DNA of 42,144 nucleotides from Gluconobacter oxydans. GTDB lineage: Bacteria; Pseudomonadota; Alphaproteobacteria; Acetobacterales; Acetobacteraceae. A program made the translations under genes and the position numbers. The notes beneath the pieces were generated by a model that saw only the letters and a list, made by a program, of their open reading frames with translations, made no database searches and was not told the origin of the DNA. Positions 18,033 through 25,633 of the stretch are shown one piece after another (within the stretch, counting starts at the first letter, position 1; every line of letters begins with the position of its first letter). The stretch is from positions 1 through 42,144 of the forward strand of contig NZ_BJNM01000021.1 of the NCBI RefSeq assembly GCF_006539685.1, written 5' to 3'.

Positions 18033-19217
18033 ATGCCGGAGAGGCTCGCCACAAAAAGGTACGGTTTTCTGAAGCGGCGCCATGTCCTGCTCGGAGGGGC
18101 GGCGGCCTGTGTCAGTCAGATGGCCGCCTGCGCGCGTCCGGGTTCTTCGTTTGGCTCAGTGGACGTTCTTGTCCGGGATGCCATCAGAAGAGGTGAAGCT
18201 CCGGGCGCCGTGGTCGCGATCGGTCATGATGAAAAGATCGTGCACCGGTTCGTCTATGGAAAGCGGGCGCTTGCTCCGGTGTCCGAACCTCTGGACTGGG
18301 AGACGCGCTTTGACATGGCGTCCCTCACCAAGCCGACCATGACGGCGCTGGCGGTCATGCAGCTGGTCGAGCAGCAGAAGCTGCATCTGGATGACCGCGT
18401 CAGCCAGTATTTTCCGGAATTTGCATCCAATGGAAAGGGCGACATTTCGGTTCGTCTGCTCATGACCCATTATTCCGGCCTGCCGCCGGACATTCCCCTG
18501 AACGATCCCTGGACCGGGAAGGCCGAGGGCGTCAGACGGGCCATGACGTCTCCGCTCGCCAATCCACCGGGCGAGAAGTTTGTTTATAGTGACATCAATT
18601 ACATCATGCTGGGGCTTCTGGTCGAAAAGCTGGGCAGCCTGCCGCTCGACCAGTATGCGCGGATCAATATTCTTGAACCGCTGGGCATGACGGAATCCGG
18701 CTATCTTCCGGCGACCGGTCTGCGTTCCCTCATTGCCCCGACCCAGTATGACGAGCAGGGCAACATGCTGCGCGGCGTGGTGCATGATCCGACGGCGCGG
18801 AGAATGGGGGGCGTGGCCGGCCACGCCGGGCTGTTTTCGGATGCGCGGGACATGACAATTTATGCGCAGGCCCTTCTGGATCGTCTGAAAGGACGTCCGA
18901 GCCGCTTCCCCCTGCGCCAAGAGACGCTCATCCTCATGACCACGCCGCAGCAGCCGGCAGGAAAAACGGAGCTTCGGGGACTGGGCTGGGATATCGACAC
19001 CCATTATTCGTCCCCGAGGGGAGACGTGTTTTCCCACCGCTCCTTCGGACATACCGGCTTTACCGGTACGTCTCTCTGGATCGACCCGGACAGCGACAGC
19101 TATGTGCTGATCCTGACCAACCGGGTCCATCCTTCAGGGGGCCACAGTGTCGTGCGGCTGAGGCATGATATCGCCACGGCAGCGGGAAGGGCGCTCGGCC
19201 TTTCCGCGCCGGTCTAG
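18033..19217 (+). CDS. Beta-lactamase-fold serine hydrolase (class C / esterase-like), exported
   Basis: This 394-residue protein has the three active-site motifs of the beta-lactamase/DD-peptidase superfamily: S-L-T-K at residues 97-100 (MASLTKPTM), Y-S-D in the YxN position (FVYSDINY), and H-T-G in the KTG position (FGHTGFTG). This set is usual for esterase-like or D-aminopeptidase-like members rather than true beta-lactamases. The N-terminus has KRRHVLLGG (14-22), resembling a twin-arginine signal, then a hydrophobic stretch and MAAC, so it may be exported by Tat and lipid-anchored. The ATG at 18033 was chosen because GAGGAG lies about 12 bases upstream and it immediately precedes the signal. 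It follows the glycosyltransferase gene by 92 bases. Substrate unknown. Confidence 0.88.
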   Translation: MPERLATKRYGFLKRRHVLLGGAAACVSQMAACARPGSSFGSVDVLVRDAIRRGEAPGAVVAIGHDEKIVHRFVYGKRALAPVSEPLDWETRFDMASLTKPTMTALAVMQLVEQQKLHLDDRVSQYFPEFASNGKGDISVRLLMTHYSGLPPDIPLNDPWTGKAEGVRRAMTSPLANPPGEKFVYSDINYIMLGLLVEKLGSLPLDQYARINILEPLGMTESGYLPATGLRSLIAPTQYDEQGNMLRGVVHDPTARRMGGVAGHAGLFSDARDMTIYAQALLDRLKGRPSRFPLRQETLILMTTPQQPAGKTELRGLGWDIDTHYSSPRGDVFSHRSFGHTGFTGTSLWIDPDSDSYVLILTNRVHPSGGHSVVRLRHDIATAAGRALGLSAPV

Positions 19218-19237
19218 GAGTTTTCCGCAGCTGCGTG

Positions 19238-19867
19238 TCAGGGAACGCGCCGGACACCGACGAAGGGGTGAACCGGATCCTTCGGACAGGATCCGGGATA
19301 CAGGGCGATCAGCTCCAGAACATGCCGCGTCAGGGCATCGCGGCTGGTTCTGATCCTTTCCCCTTCCGCCTGACGCACGGTGTCGCTCTGTGACAGGAGA
19401 TCACCGGCATAGCCGACTTCCCGCGCCATTTCCGCATCCGGCAGTGCGGAGAGCGGGACGAACTGGACCGGAAGATCAAGTGTTTGGGCTTTCGTGCGGT
19501 TCGCGTCCGCCTGAAGGCCGAAAACGGGCAGTGTGCCGGAACTGCTGACCGAAAAGCTGCCCGAGGACGTAAAGCTCCCCGATAGTGACAGCGTAACCGG
19601 CCCGGACATCATGGCGACAACCGGGTCCGGAGCATGCTGGCTGCATTGCAGGGCGCGGACGTTCCGGTCGAACCCAGTCTTCTGCTCCTCTGTCCAGTCC
19701 TGCACATGCGAGGTGCTGACCACCCCCGTTTTCGTCAGATCCATCTGGACGCCGGCAATGGCCTCACTGATCGTGACAGGGGACGGAGACCCCGCCGAAC
19801 AGCCGCCGAGGAGGGCGAGTGCCAGCAGGCCCAGAGCAGAACGGCCGGAGGAAATCCTGCCGCTCAT
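19238..19867 (-). CDS. Hypothetical lipoprotein
   Basis: I do not recognise this 209-residue protein. It has a clear lipoprotein signal with lipobox LLGGC near residue 23. A serine-rich stretch in the middle (SLSGSFTSSGSFSVSSSG, about 95-112) could form beta strands. A C-terminal helical part ends in LELIALYPGSCP. Its ATG overlaps the stop of the papain-like gene by 4 bases, so the two are translated together and probably act in the same compartment. It is the last gene of a leftward four-gene cassette of unknown role and converges with the beta-lactamase-fold gene. Confidence 0.75.
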   Translation of the reverse strand: MSGRISSGRSALGLLALALLGGCSAGSPSPVTISEAIAGVQMDLTKTGVVSTSHVQDWTEEQKTGFDRNVRALQCSQHAPDPVVAMMSGPVTLSLSGSFTSSGSFSVSSSGTLPVFGLQADANRTKAQTLDLPVQFVPLSALPDAEMAREVGYAGDLLSQSDTVRQAEGERIRTSRDALTRHVLELIALYPGSCPKDPVHPFVGVRRVP

Positions 19868-20613
19868 ACGCCTCTCACTTCCGCCAGAAGGGCTTCGAAG
19901 GCTTCTCCGTTGGGCGATGTACCGGGAATGCCGATCCAGTTCTGGCGTGACAGCAGGCCATAGGCTTCATCGGCAATTTTCGTAAAGGTGTCCCACGGCA
20001 TGAATGTCCGCGTGCCCCAGGTATTGAAGAAAAGCCCTTCAGGATTATAGCCCACGAGGGCGATGGCATGACCGCCCACCGGCGTGCGGTCGGAAATGGC
20101 GTTCCAGTCCCAGGTCGCGCCCAGTGGAAGATCCATGAAGCCCTGTGGCACCTGAACCCCTGCGAGAACGCCCCCAAGATAACAGATGCCGCGGCGGATC
20201 CCGTCGCAGTCCTGCGGATCGATCGTGCCGTAAGCCGTCAGGTAATCCAGGGTCTGTCCTGGACGGTGCAGACCCTGACGCAGCCAAAAGTTCAGCTCGT
20301 CCAGCAGGACCGTTCCGTTGTCCCGGGCCCCCGTCTGCGGATCAAACCCGGTCACGGCCCCGTAGTTGTTCAGCACCATATCCGTGGACAGCACGACCAG
20401 CCCCTGCGCGGCATGGGTCCATGTCGCCGTCAGGGCCGCATGGGCCGCGAACGCACAGCAGCCATACCGGTCGTTGCCCCACATCTGATAGGGCACCCCT
20501 TCGGACCAGTCCTTCTGCACGGGAACGGCGGGAAGGTGTGCGGCCAGCATGGGCGCCAGACGGTAGGTTCGCAGATCATGCTTGGGCGCACGTTTGCCAA
20601 GGCATCGGGACAT
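19864..20613 (-). CDS. Papain-like cysteine-peptidase-fold protein of unknown role
   Basis: This 249-residue protein shows the order of residues expected for a papain/C39-like fold. A cysteine sits in NDRYGCCAFAAHAA near residue 55, a histidine in VGGHAIALVGYN near 187, and an asparagine/tryptophan segment FFNTWGTRTFMPWDTF follows. No signal peptide is evident. The ATG at 20613 has GGAG eight bases upstream. The in-frame ATG at 20634 lies right behind a terminator hairpin with no binding site, so I rejected it. It is coupled by ATGA to a lipoprotein gene. The fold assignment rests on motifs only; I cannot say whether it cleaves peptidoglycan peptides, a precursor or nothing. Confidence 0.7.
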   Translation of the reverse strand: MSRCLGKRAPKHDLRTYRLAPMLAAHLPAVPVQKDWSEGVPYQMWGNDRYGCCAFAAHAALTATWTHAAQGLVVLSTDMVLNNYGAVTGFDPQTGARDNGTVLLDELNFWLRQGLHRPGQTLDYLTAYGTIDPQDCDGIRRGICYLGGVLAGVQVPQGFMDLPLGATWDWNAISDRTPVGGHAIALVGYNPEGLFFNTWGTRTFMPWDTFTKIADEAYGLLSRQNWIGIPGTSPNGEAFEALLAEVRGV

Positions 20614-20635
20614 GGGCAACTCCGGCAGGAACATA

Positions 20636-20663
20636 AAAGGGAGCGGTTCAGGCGAACCGCTCC
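20636..20663 (-). terminator. Intrinsic terminator-like hairpin
   Basis: A perfect 10-base-pair stem (20640-20649 with 20654-20663, loop AGGC) is followed on the minus strand by a short U-run. It lies 30 bases after the stop of the lipoprotein gene at 20694 and 22 bases before the next ATG at 20613. Confidence 0.8.
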
Positions 20664-20693
20664 TGTCTTCGGGACGAAAAAGCGGACGGAGGG

Positions 20694-21194
20694 TCAGACG
20701 CCCTGATAGATCCGGGCGCGGATCAGTTCCGGCGACTGCGTCGTGGCTGCGAAAGGGGCGGCCGTGAGGCCTGCGAGGGCTTCGACCAGCGGGATCATCG
20801 CGGACACCGTGCTCATGTAAGTGGCGGCGGAGGGCGAGTAGACCTTCACGATCGGCGTTGCGATGGCCAGCAGAGTCTGCAGATCGGTGCCAAGGCTCTT
20901 GGCCCAGTCCTTGCCGGTCGTAACCGTGATGGAACCGCTGGAGTTGGCCGCAACCTGTGCGGTCACGCTCTTGATCTGGGCGATCAGGTTGTCAAACGTC
21001 GCCTTGTCCGTGGCGGACAGATGACTTTCCAGATCCGGAATGCTCTCGATGGCCTGAACCGCATAGGCGATGGCAGCGGCGTCACTGCTCAGGGCCTGGG
21101 TGTTGAACGTGGTTGTGCTGCCAGTGGTGGTGCAGGCGCTCGTGGACGCGAGAAGAAGAGCGCCAAGGCTCAGGGCGATCAGACGGTTACGCAT
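20694..21194 (-). CDS. Hypothetical small lipoprotein
   Basis: This 166-residue protein has a lipoprotein signal (MRNRLIALSLGALLLASTSAC, 21 residues including the lipidated cysteine at 21) and a threonine-rich linker. The mature part is predominantly helical with many alanines and serines, including a hydrophobic C-terminal stretch (AATYMSTVSAMIPLVEALAGLTAAPFA) that could be amphipathic. I do not recognise a family. It is bracketed by terminator-like hairpins on both sides, so it may be transcribed on its own. Its neighbours are a small membrane protein upstream and the papain-like protein downstream. Confidence 0.72.
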   Translation of the reverse strand: MRNRLIALSLGALLLASTSACTTTGSTTTFNTQALSSDAAAIAYAVQAIESIPDLESHLSATDKATFDNLIAQIKSVTAQVAANSSGSITVTTGKDWAKSLGTDLQTLLAIATPIVKVYSPSAATYMSTVSAMIPLVEALAGLTAAPFAATTQSPELIRARIYQGV

Positions 21195-21213
21195 CAGTAA
21201 AAGCTCCAGAAAT

Positions 21214-21238
21214 AAAAAAGCCGCCTCAGGAGGCGGCT
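21214..21238 (-). terminator. Intrinsic terminator-like hairpin
   Basis: An 8-base-pair perfect stem (21219-21226 with 21231-21238, loop CAGG) is followed on the minus strand by six U. It ends 19 bases before the lipoprotein ATG at 21194 and is the second hairpin behind the 21308 gene. Confidence 0.8.
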
Positions 21239-21263
21239 ATGGATCGTGAAAATGAAAATTGTC

Positions 21264-21284
21264 CCGGGCAGGCGTTCAGCCCGG
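21264..21284 (-). terminator. Hairpin after the small membrane protein gene
   Basis: CCGGGC at 21264-21269 pairs with GCCCGG at 21279-21284 across a 9-base loop. On the minus strand it is followed by a U-rich tract a few bases on, 24 bases past the stop codon at 21308. Confidence 0.45.
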
Positions 21285-21307
21285 CTGTGAAATGACCGAT
21301 GTTGAAA

Positions 21308-21643
21308 TCAGTTGACGCGACGGGGCGGCTCACCGGCCTTCGGATGTGTCGAGACCATATCCAGCCCCAGCTTTTCGGCGTCTTTCGCACGCGAGGAGCC
21401 AACCGGCACCATGATGGCTTTCGCCCCCGGCTGATAGGCGCTGGTATTCCAGCCTTTCGCCTGCGCGATCATGCTCACGATCCGGAACAGCGGCAGCAGC
21501 TTCGACGTGCTGGCCGGCGGCTTCCAGAAGCGCAGGGCCAGCGCGGCCGCGGCAATGAGAAATGTGATGATTGAAACAATATCGCCAGCGTATTTGGCGG
21601 GCAGATAGGGCAGGATTGTCTGGAACAGCGATGTCCAGTCCAT
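21308..21643 (-). CDS. Small membrane protein, possibly holin-like
   Basis: This 111-residue protein has one clear membrane helix near residues 20-40 (IVSIITFLIAAAALALRFW), preceded by a short segment with LPYLPAKYAG and followed by a soluble tail with basic and polar residues. The ATG at 21643 was chosen because GGAG lies six bases upstream; the in-frame ATG at 21649 directly abuts that GGAG. The layout (a short amphipathic start, one or two helices, then a tail with SMIAQAKGWN) resembles small membrane proteins found near lysis genes of alphaproteobacterial phages, but I cannot prove homology. A terminator-like hairpin lies just upstream of its ribosome binding site. Confidence 0.65.
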   Translation of the reverse strand: MDWTSLFQTILPYLPAKYAGDIVSIITFLIAAAALALRFWKPPASTSKLLPLFRIVSMIAQAKGWNTSAYQPGAKAIMVPVGSSRAKDAEKLGLDMVSTHPKAGEPPRRVN

Positions 21644-21660
21644 TGTCATCTCCGGCTATG

Positions 21661-21682
21661 AAAAACCGCCCCGAAAAGGCGG
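21661..21682 (-). terminator. Terminator-like hairpin in the 5' region of the small membrane protein gene
   Basis: CCGCC (21666-21670) pairs with GGCGG (21678-21682), and five U follow on the minus strand. It ends 17 bases before the ATG at 21643. No gene that it could terminate is visible upstream on this strand, so it may act as an attenuator. Confidence 0.6.
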
Positions 21683-21857
21683 GCGTGTCAACACACACTG
21701 CCGGTCTAGGGAGGAGTTTTCGCACGCACCAAGGAGAAAATGCCGTCAAGCGGCAATTGGCCGTTTCCGCACGCTTTCGGTAGCGCGATCAGCCGTTTGA
21801 CGATCCTTCCTGAACACCATACGGTTCGGCATCATCACGAGTATTACAGGCGATTTC

Positions 21858-23984
21858 ATGGCTTTCAATTTCAGGCTTGCCGCAGTTCTTGCGGTTTCGG
21901 CATTTTCCCTTTCCGTTGAGGCGCATGCCGCTTCTACGAACCCGTTCTTTTCGGCAAGCACGCTGCCCTATCAGGCCCCCCGTTTCGACCAGATCACGGA
22001 CAGCGACTACGCTCCGGCCTTCGAGCGCGGAATGGCTGAGCATCTGCGCGAGATCAAGGCGATTGCCAACAACCGCGCAGCGCCGACGTTCGATAACACC
22101 ATTGCCGCCATGGAACGCGCGGGCCAGACGCTCAACCGCGTGCAAATGACGTTCTATGGTGTCTACCAGGCCAACACCGATGATACGCTGGACAAGGTGC
22201 AGAGCCAGGAAGCGCCCCGGCTGACCGCCCATGAAGATGAAGTCTATCTGAACGCAAAGCTCTTCGCCCGCGTGAAGTCCCTTTATGACCGGCGCGAAAA
22301 GCTCAACCTGACGCCCGAACAGGCGCAGCTCCTCGACATCTATTACCAGCAGTTCGTCCATGCCGGCGCCCAGCTCTCGGCAGCGGACAAGACGAAGCTG
22401 CGTGCGATCAACACGCGCCTTTCCAATCTTGAAACCCAGTACGAACAGAAGCTGATTGCCAGCGCCAAGAACGGCGCCCTCATCGTGGACAGCAAAAAGG
22501 CGCTGGCCGGTCTGGATGACAACACGATCGCCTCGGCTGCCAAGGCCGCGCAGGAGCGCGGACTGACCGGGAAATGGGTCATCCCCCTTCAGAACACGAC
22601 GCAGCAGCCGGCCCTCTCTTCCCTGACGGACCGCGAGACCCGTCAGGCCCTGTTCGAGCAGAGCTGGACCCGTGCCGAGAAGGGCGACGAGAACGACACC
22701 CGCGCCACGATCGCCGAACTGGCAGAACTCCGCGCGCAGAAGGCCGCGCTCTTCGGCTATCCGAATTTCGCCGCCTATACGTTGTACGATCAGATGGCCA
22801 AGACGCCGGAAGCTGCGGAAAACTTCATGCAGCAGCTCGTTCCGGCCACGGTTGCCGAACAGAAGCGGGAAGCCGAGGTTCTTCAGAAAGCCATCCGCAA
22901 GGACGGCGGGAAGTTCGATCTGAAGCCCTGGGACTGGAAGCATTATTCCGATCAGGTGCGTCGCGCGAAGTACAATCTCGATCAGGATGAAATCAAGCCG
23001 TATTTCGAGCTCAAAACGGTCCTGACAGATGGCGTGTTCTTTGCCGCCAACCAGCTTTACGGGATCACGTTCCAGCAGCGGACGGATATCCCCGTCTATC
23101 AGCCTGACGTCATGGTTTTTGAAGTCCACGACAAGGACGGCTCTCCGCTGGGCCTGATGTATTTCGATTACTTCAAGCGGGACAACAAGTCCGGCGGTGC
23201 GTGGATGTCCAATTTCGTCGGGCAGTCCAAGCTGCTTGGGACGAAGCCCGTCATCTACAACGTCGCCAACTTCACCAAGGCAGCCCCCGGCCAGCCGCAG
23301 CTGATCACGTCTGACGATGTGACGACCATGTTCCACGAATTCGGCCATGCCCTGCACGGGCTGTTCGCGGACCAGACCTATCCGTCGCTGTCTGGCACGA
23401 GTGTGGCGCGTGACTTCGTGGAGTTCCCCTCGCAGTTCAACGAGAACTGGGCGCTGGATCCGAAGGTGCTGTCGCATTACGCCCGGCACTACAAGACCGG
23501 CGCTCCGATGCCCAAGGCTCTGGTCGAGAAGATCCGCAAGGCCGCACATTTCAATCAGGGCTATGCGCTGGGCGAGATCGTGGCCGCAGCCGAGCTGGAC
23601 ATGAAATGGCACAGCCTGCCCGCGACGGCACCGCGGCAGGACGTGGACAAGTTTGAAAGCGATGCGCTGAACAGCACGGGGCTGGACGTCGCAGCCGTTC
23701 CGCCGCGTTATCGTTCCAGCTACTTCCTGCATATCTGGTCCAACGGATATTCCGCCGGCTATTACGCCTATCTGTGGACGGAAATGCTGGATCAGGACGT
23801 GTTCTCCTGGTTCCAGGAGCATGGTGGTCTGACACGTGAAAACGGACAGCGCTTCCGTGACATGATCCTCTCGAAGGGACACACCATGGATTACGGCCCG
23901 ATGTTCCGCGCCTTCTACGGCCGCGACCCGGACATCACCCCGATGCTGGTGCATCGTGGGCTTGTTTCCGAACAGGGCAAATAA
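21858..23984 (+). CDS. M3 family zinc oligopeptidase, peptidyl-dipeptidase Dcp-like, exported
   Basis: This 708-residue metallopeptidase has the M3 zinc motif H493-E-F-G-H497 in TMFHEFGHALHGLF, and the conserved downstream region ends in YYAYLWTEMLDQDVF and MDYGPMFRAFYGRDP, typical of Dcp/OpdA. A signal peptide is present (hydrophobic core at residues 6-20, likely cleavage after AHA near 24), so it should work in the periplasm, removing dipeptides from the C-terminus of oligopeptides. This fits the peptide importer and other peptidases in the window. The ATG has AGGCGA five bases upstream. A good terminator follows the stop codon. Confidence 0.95.
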   Translation: MAFNFRLAAVLAVSAFSLSVEAHAASTNPFFSASTLPYQAPRFDQITDSDYAPAFERGMAEHLREIKAIANNRAAPTFDNTIAAMERAGQTLNRVQMTFYGVYQANTDDTLDKVQSQEAPRLTAHEDEVYLNAKLFARVKSLYDRREKLNLTPEQAQLLDIYYQQFVHAGAQLSAADKTKLRAINTRLSNLETQYEQKLIASAKNGALIVDSKKALAGLDDNTIASAAKAAQERGLTGKWVIPLQNTTQQPALSSLTDRETRQALFEQSWTRAEKGDENDTRATIAELAELRAQKAALFGYPNFAAYTLYDQMAKTPEAAENFMQQLVPATVAEQKREAEVLQKAIRKDGGKFDLKPWDWKHYSDQVRRAKYNLDQDEIKPYFELKTVLTDGVFFAANQLYGITFQQRTDIPVYQPDVMVFEVHDKDGSPLGLMYFDYFKRDNKSGGAWMSNFVGQSKLLGTKPVIYNVANFTKAAPGQPQLITSDDVTTMFHEFGHALHGLFADQTYPSLSGTSVARDFVEFPSQFNENWALDPKVLSHYARHYKTGAPMPKALVEKIRKAAHFNQGYALGEIVAAAELDMKWHSLPATAPRQDVDKFESDALNSTGLDVAAVPPRYRSSYFLHIWSNGYSAGYYAYLWTEMLDQDVFSWFQEHGGLTRENGQRFRDMILSKGHTMDYGPMFRAFYGRDPDITPMLVHRGLVSEQGK

Positions 23985-23991
23985 TTACAAG

Positions 23992-24034
23992 CCGGGAGGA
24001 AAGACCTGATCTTTTCTCCCGGTCTTTAATCTTT
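23992..24034 (+). terminator. Intrinsic terminator of the M3 peptidase gene
   Basis: A 12-base-pair stem with one G-U pair (23992-24003 with 24011-24022) and a 7-base loop is followed by a T-rich tract to 24034. It begins 8 bases after the stop codon at 23984. Confidence 0.85.
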
Positions 24035-24046
24035 CCGGACAAAAAC

Positions 24047-25618
24047 ATGCCGACACCCATGCGCAGAATGAGCTTCCTTCCTTTTTGCGGCCCATTCCTT
24101 GCGGTGCTTGCCGTGCTGTATTTCGGCCTGAAGACGTTCTTCGGCCTCGGAGCCCCATCTTTTGGCGATGAATCCGGCCATATCCTCGGCGGACTGGCCA
24201 TCGTCAGGGGCGATATCCTGTATCGCGACTATATCGACGCGCACGGCCCGCTGATTTTTGCCCTGTCCTGGCTCGTCGGCCTGGTGACGGATTTCCGCCA
24301 CGCCTATCTCATGCGGCTCATCCCGGTTGTCTGCACGATGGCCAGCGCCGTGGCCGTCTTCCTGTCCCCCGCGCTCAAGAAACCATCGGTTCGGTGCCTT
24401 GCGACTGCGGCATGGCTTGTCGCAATGGGTGTCCAGTGGACGATCCAGGCGTTCAACATGGACAGTTACTGGACCATCGGCGGTGATCTGCTCGCGGGCG
24501 CCATAACGCTGCTGGTTCTTCCGGTTCTGCTGGGAGAGGAGGTCGGTTGCTGGCAGGCGCGATGTGGTGGGGCCTGCATCGCTCTTCTGCCGCTTACGGC
24601 GTATTCCTTCGGTCCGACGGCCGTCCTGCTGGGGCTGGTCGTCATTGCCGTAAGACGTCCGGCCTACTGGAACGGGATTCTGCAGGTTCTGCTCGGCGCT
24701 GGTGCGGCACTCGCCCTCAGCGGCCTCTGGATGACGGTTTACGGCGATCTGGGCGGTATGATCGCCTATCACTTCGTCGCCAACCAGTTCTACTATGCTC
24801 CCTATATCGACGTGGGCCTTGGCACTCTGTTTCTCAGCCTTGTTCCATCCTTCCGGCCCGATACCACGATCCAGTCCCTGGCCGTCATCTGCTTCGTGAT
24901 CGGCAGTCTTCTCGTTCTCGCAACATCCCGGCACAGACTGGCAGCCCTGCTGCTCATCGGCGGGGTGTTGATGATGCAGGTGCGCGGCGCGTTCGGGTTT
25001 CAGGACGGAACATTCATCATGGGCGCGCTCACCCTCTGCGTTCTGATGATGATGCGCGTGTTGCAGTCCTATGGCCGTGCGGCACACTGCATCGCGCTCG
25101 TCTTCTGTGCCCTCTATGTCATCGGGGTCCGGCACGCCGTCTCCTCACCGCATGGCATGACACGGCAGCAGTTGCGTCAGGCAGGCTTTCACCCGATCCG
25201 CGAAAACAGGGATGTCGGTTTCGTCAAAGCCATTCAGACCCATTCCCGCCCGGACGAACGCATTCTGGTCATTCCCTATAACCCGGATGTCTATATTTAC
25301 GCGGGCCGCCTCTCCATGAAGAAATACCATGAATACCTGCCATGGGAGGCGGATTACGCGCATCACCCCTGGGGCGGCTATGAGCGTGACCTGTGCCATG
25401 ACCTTCCGCAGGATCTTCCGCCCGTCATCTATTTTGATGATTACCATGTGTGGGGCAGGTGGGCGCCTGCGGATTTCATGCCCTGTGTCCTGAAAGTACT
25501 CGCACAGGATTATCAGCGCGATCCGGTTGAAAAGAGCGTCTATATCCGCCGTGATCGTGTGGACCCGGCGGCACTGAAAGACGCCGGTCCGATTTCTTCT
25601 TCCCAGAACCGTAACTGA
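24047..25618 (+). CDS. Polytopic membrane protein, GT39/PMT-like glycosyltransferase candidate
   Basis: This 523-residue protein has about ten hydrophobic helices followed by a soluble C-terminal domain of roughly 140 residues. The first extracytoplasmic loop contains GDESGHILGG and then RGDILYRDYIDAHGPL. This is the pattern of an acidic D-E after helix 1 followed by Y-x-D-x-x-D-x-x-G-P that marks GT-C enzymes using polyprenyl-phosphate sugars. On that basis it may transfer a sugar to an envelope acceptor in the periplasm. In-frame ATGs at 24047, 24059 and 24068 leave the exact start open; no strong ribosome binding site is visible. It lies 15 bases before an M28 peptidase gene, likely in one transcript. 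Confidence 0.75.
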   Translation: MPTPMRRMSFLPFCGPFLAVLAVLYFGLKTFFGLGAPSFGDESGHILGGLAIVRGDILYRDYIDAHGPLIFALSWLVGLVTDFRHAYLMRLIPVVCTMASAVAVFLSPALKKPSVRCLATAAWLVAMGVQWTIQAFNMDSYWTIGGDLLAGAITLLVLPVLLGEEVGCWQARCGGACIALLPLTAYSFGPTAVLLGLVVIAVRRPAYWNGILQVLLGAGAALALSGLWMTVYGDLGGMIAYHFVANQFYYAPYIDVGLGTLFLSLVPSFRPDTTIQSLAVICFVIGSLLVLATSRHRLAALLLIGGVLMMQVRGAFGFQDGTFIMGALTLCVLMMMRVLQSYGRAAHCIALVFCALYVIGVRHAVSSPHGMTRQQLRQAGFHPIRENRDVGFVKAIQTHSRPDERILVIPYNPDVYIYAGRLSMKKYHEYLPWEADYAHHPWGGYERDLCHDLPQDLPPVIYFDDYHVWGRWAPADFMPCVLKVLAQDYQRDPVEKSVYIRRDRVDPAALKDAGPISSSQNRN

Positions 25619-25633
25619 AGATATGGTCTTGCC

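Noticed and set aside
21789-23954. 721-codon open frame opposite the M3 peptidase
   Set aside because: Mirror of a GC-rich gene with a clear HEFGH site on the other strand; no recognisable motif.
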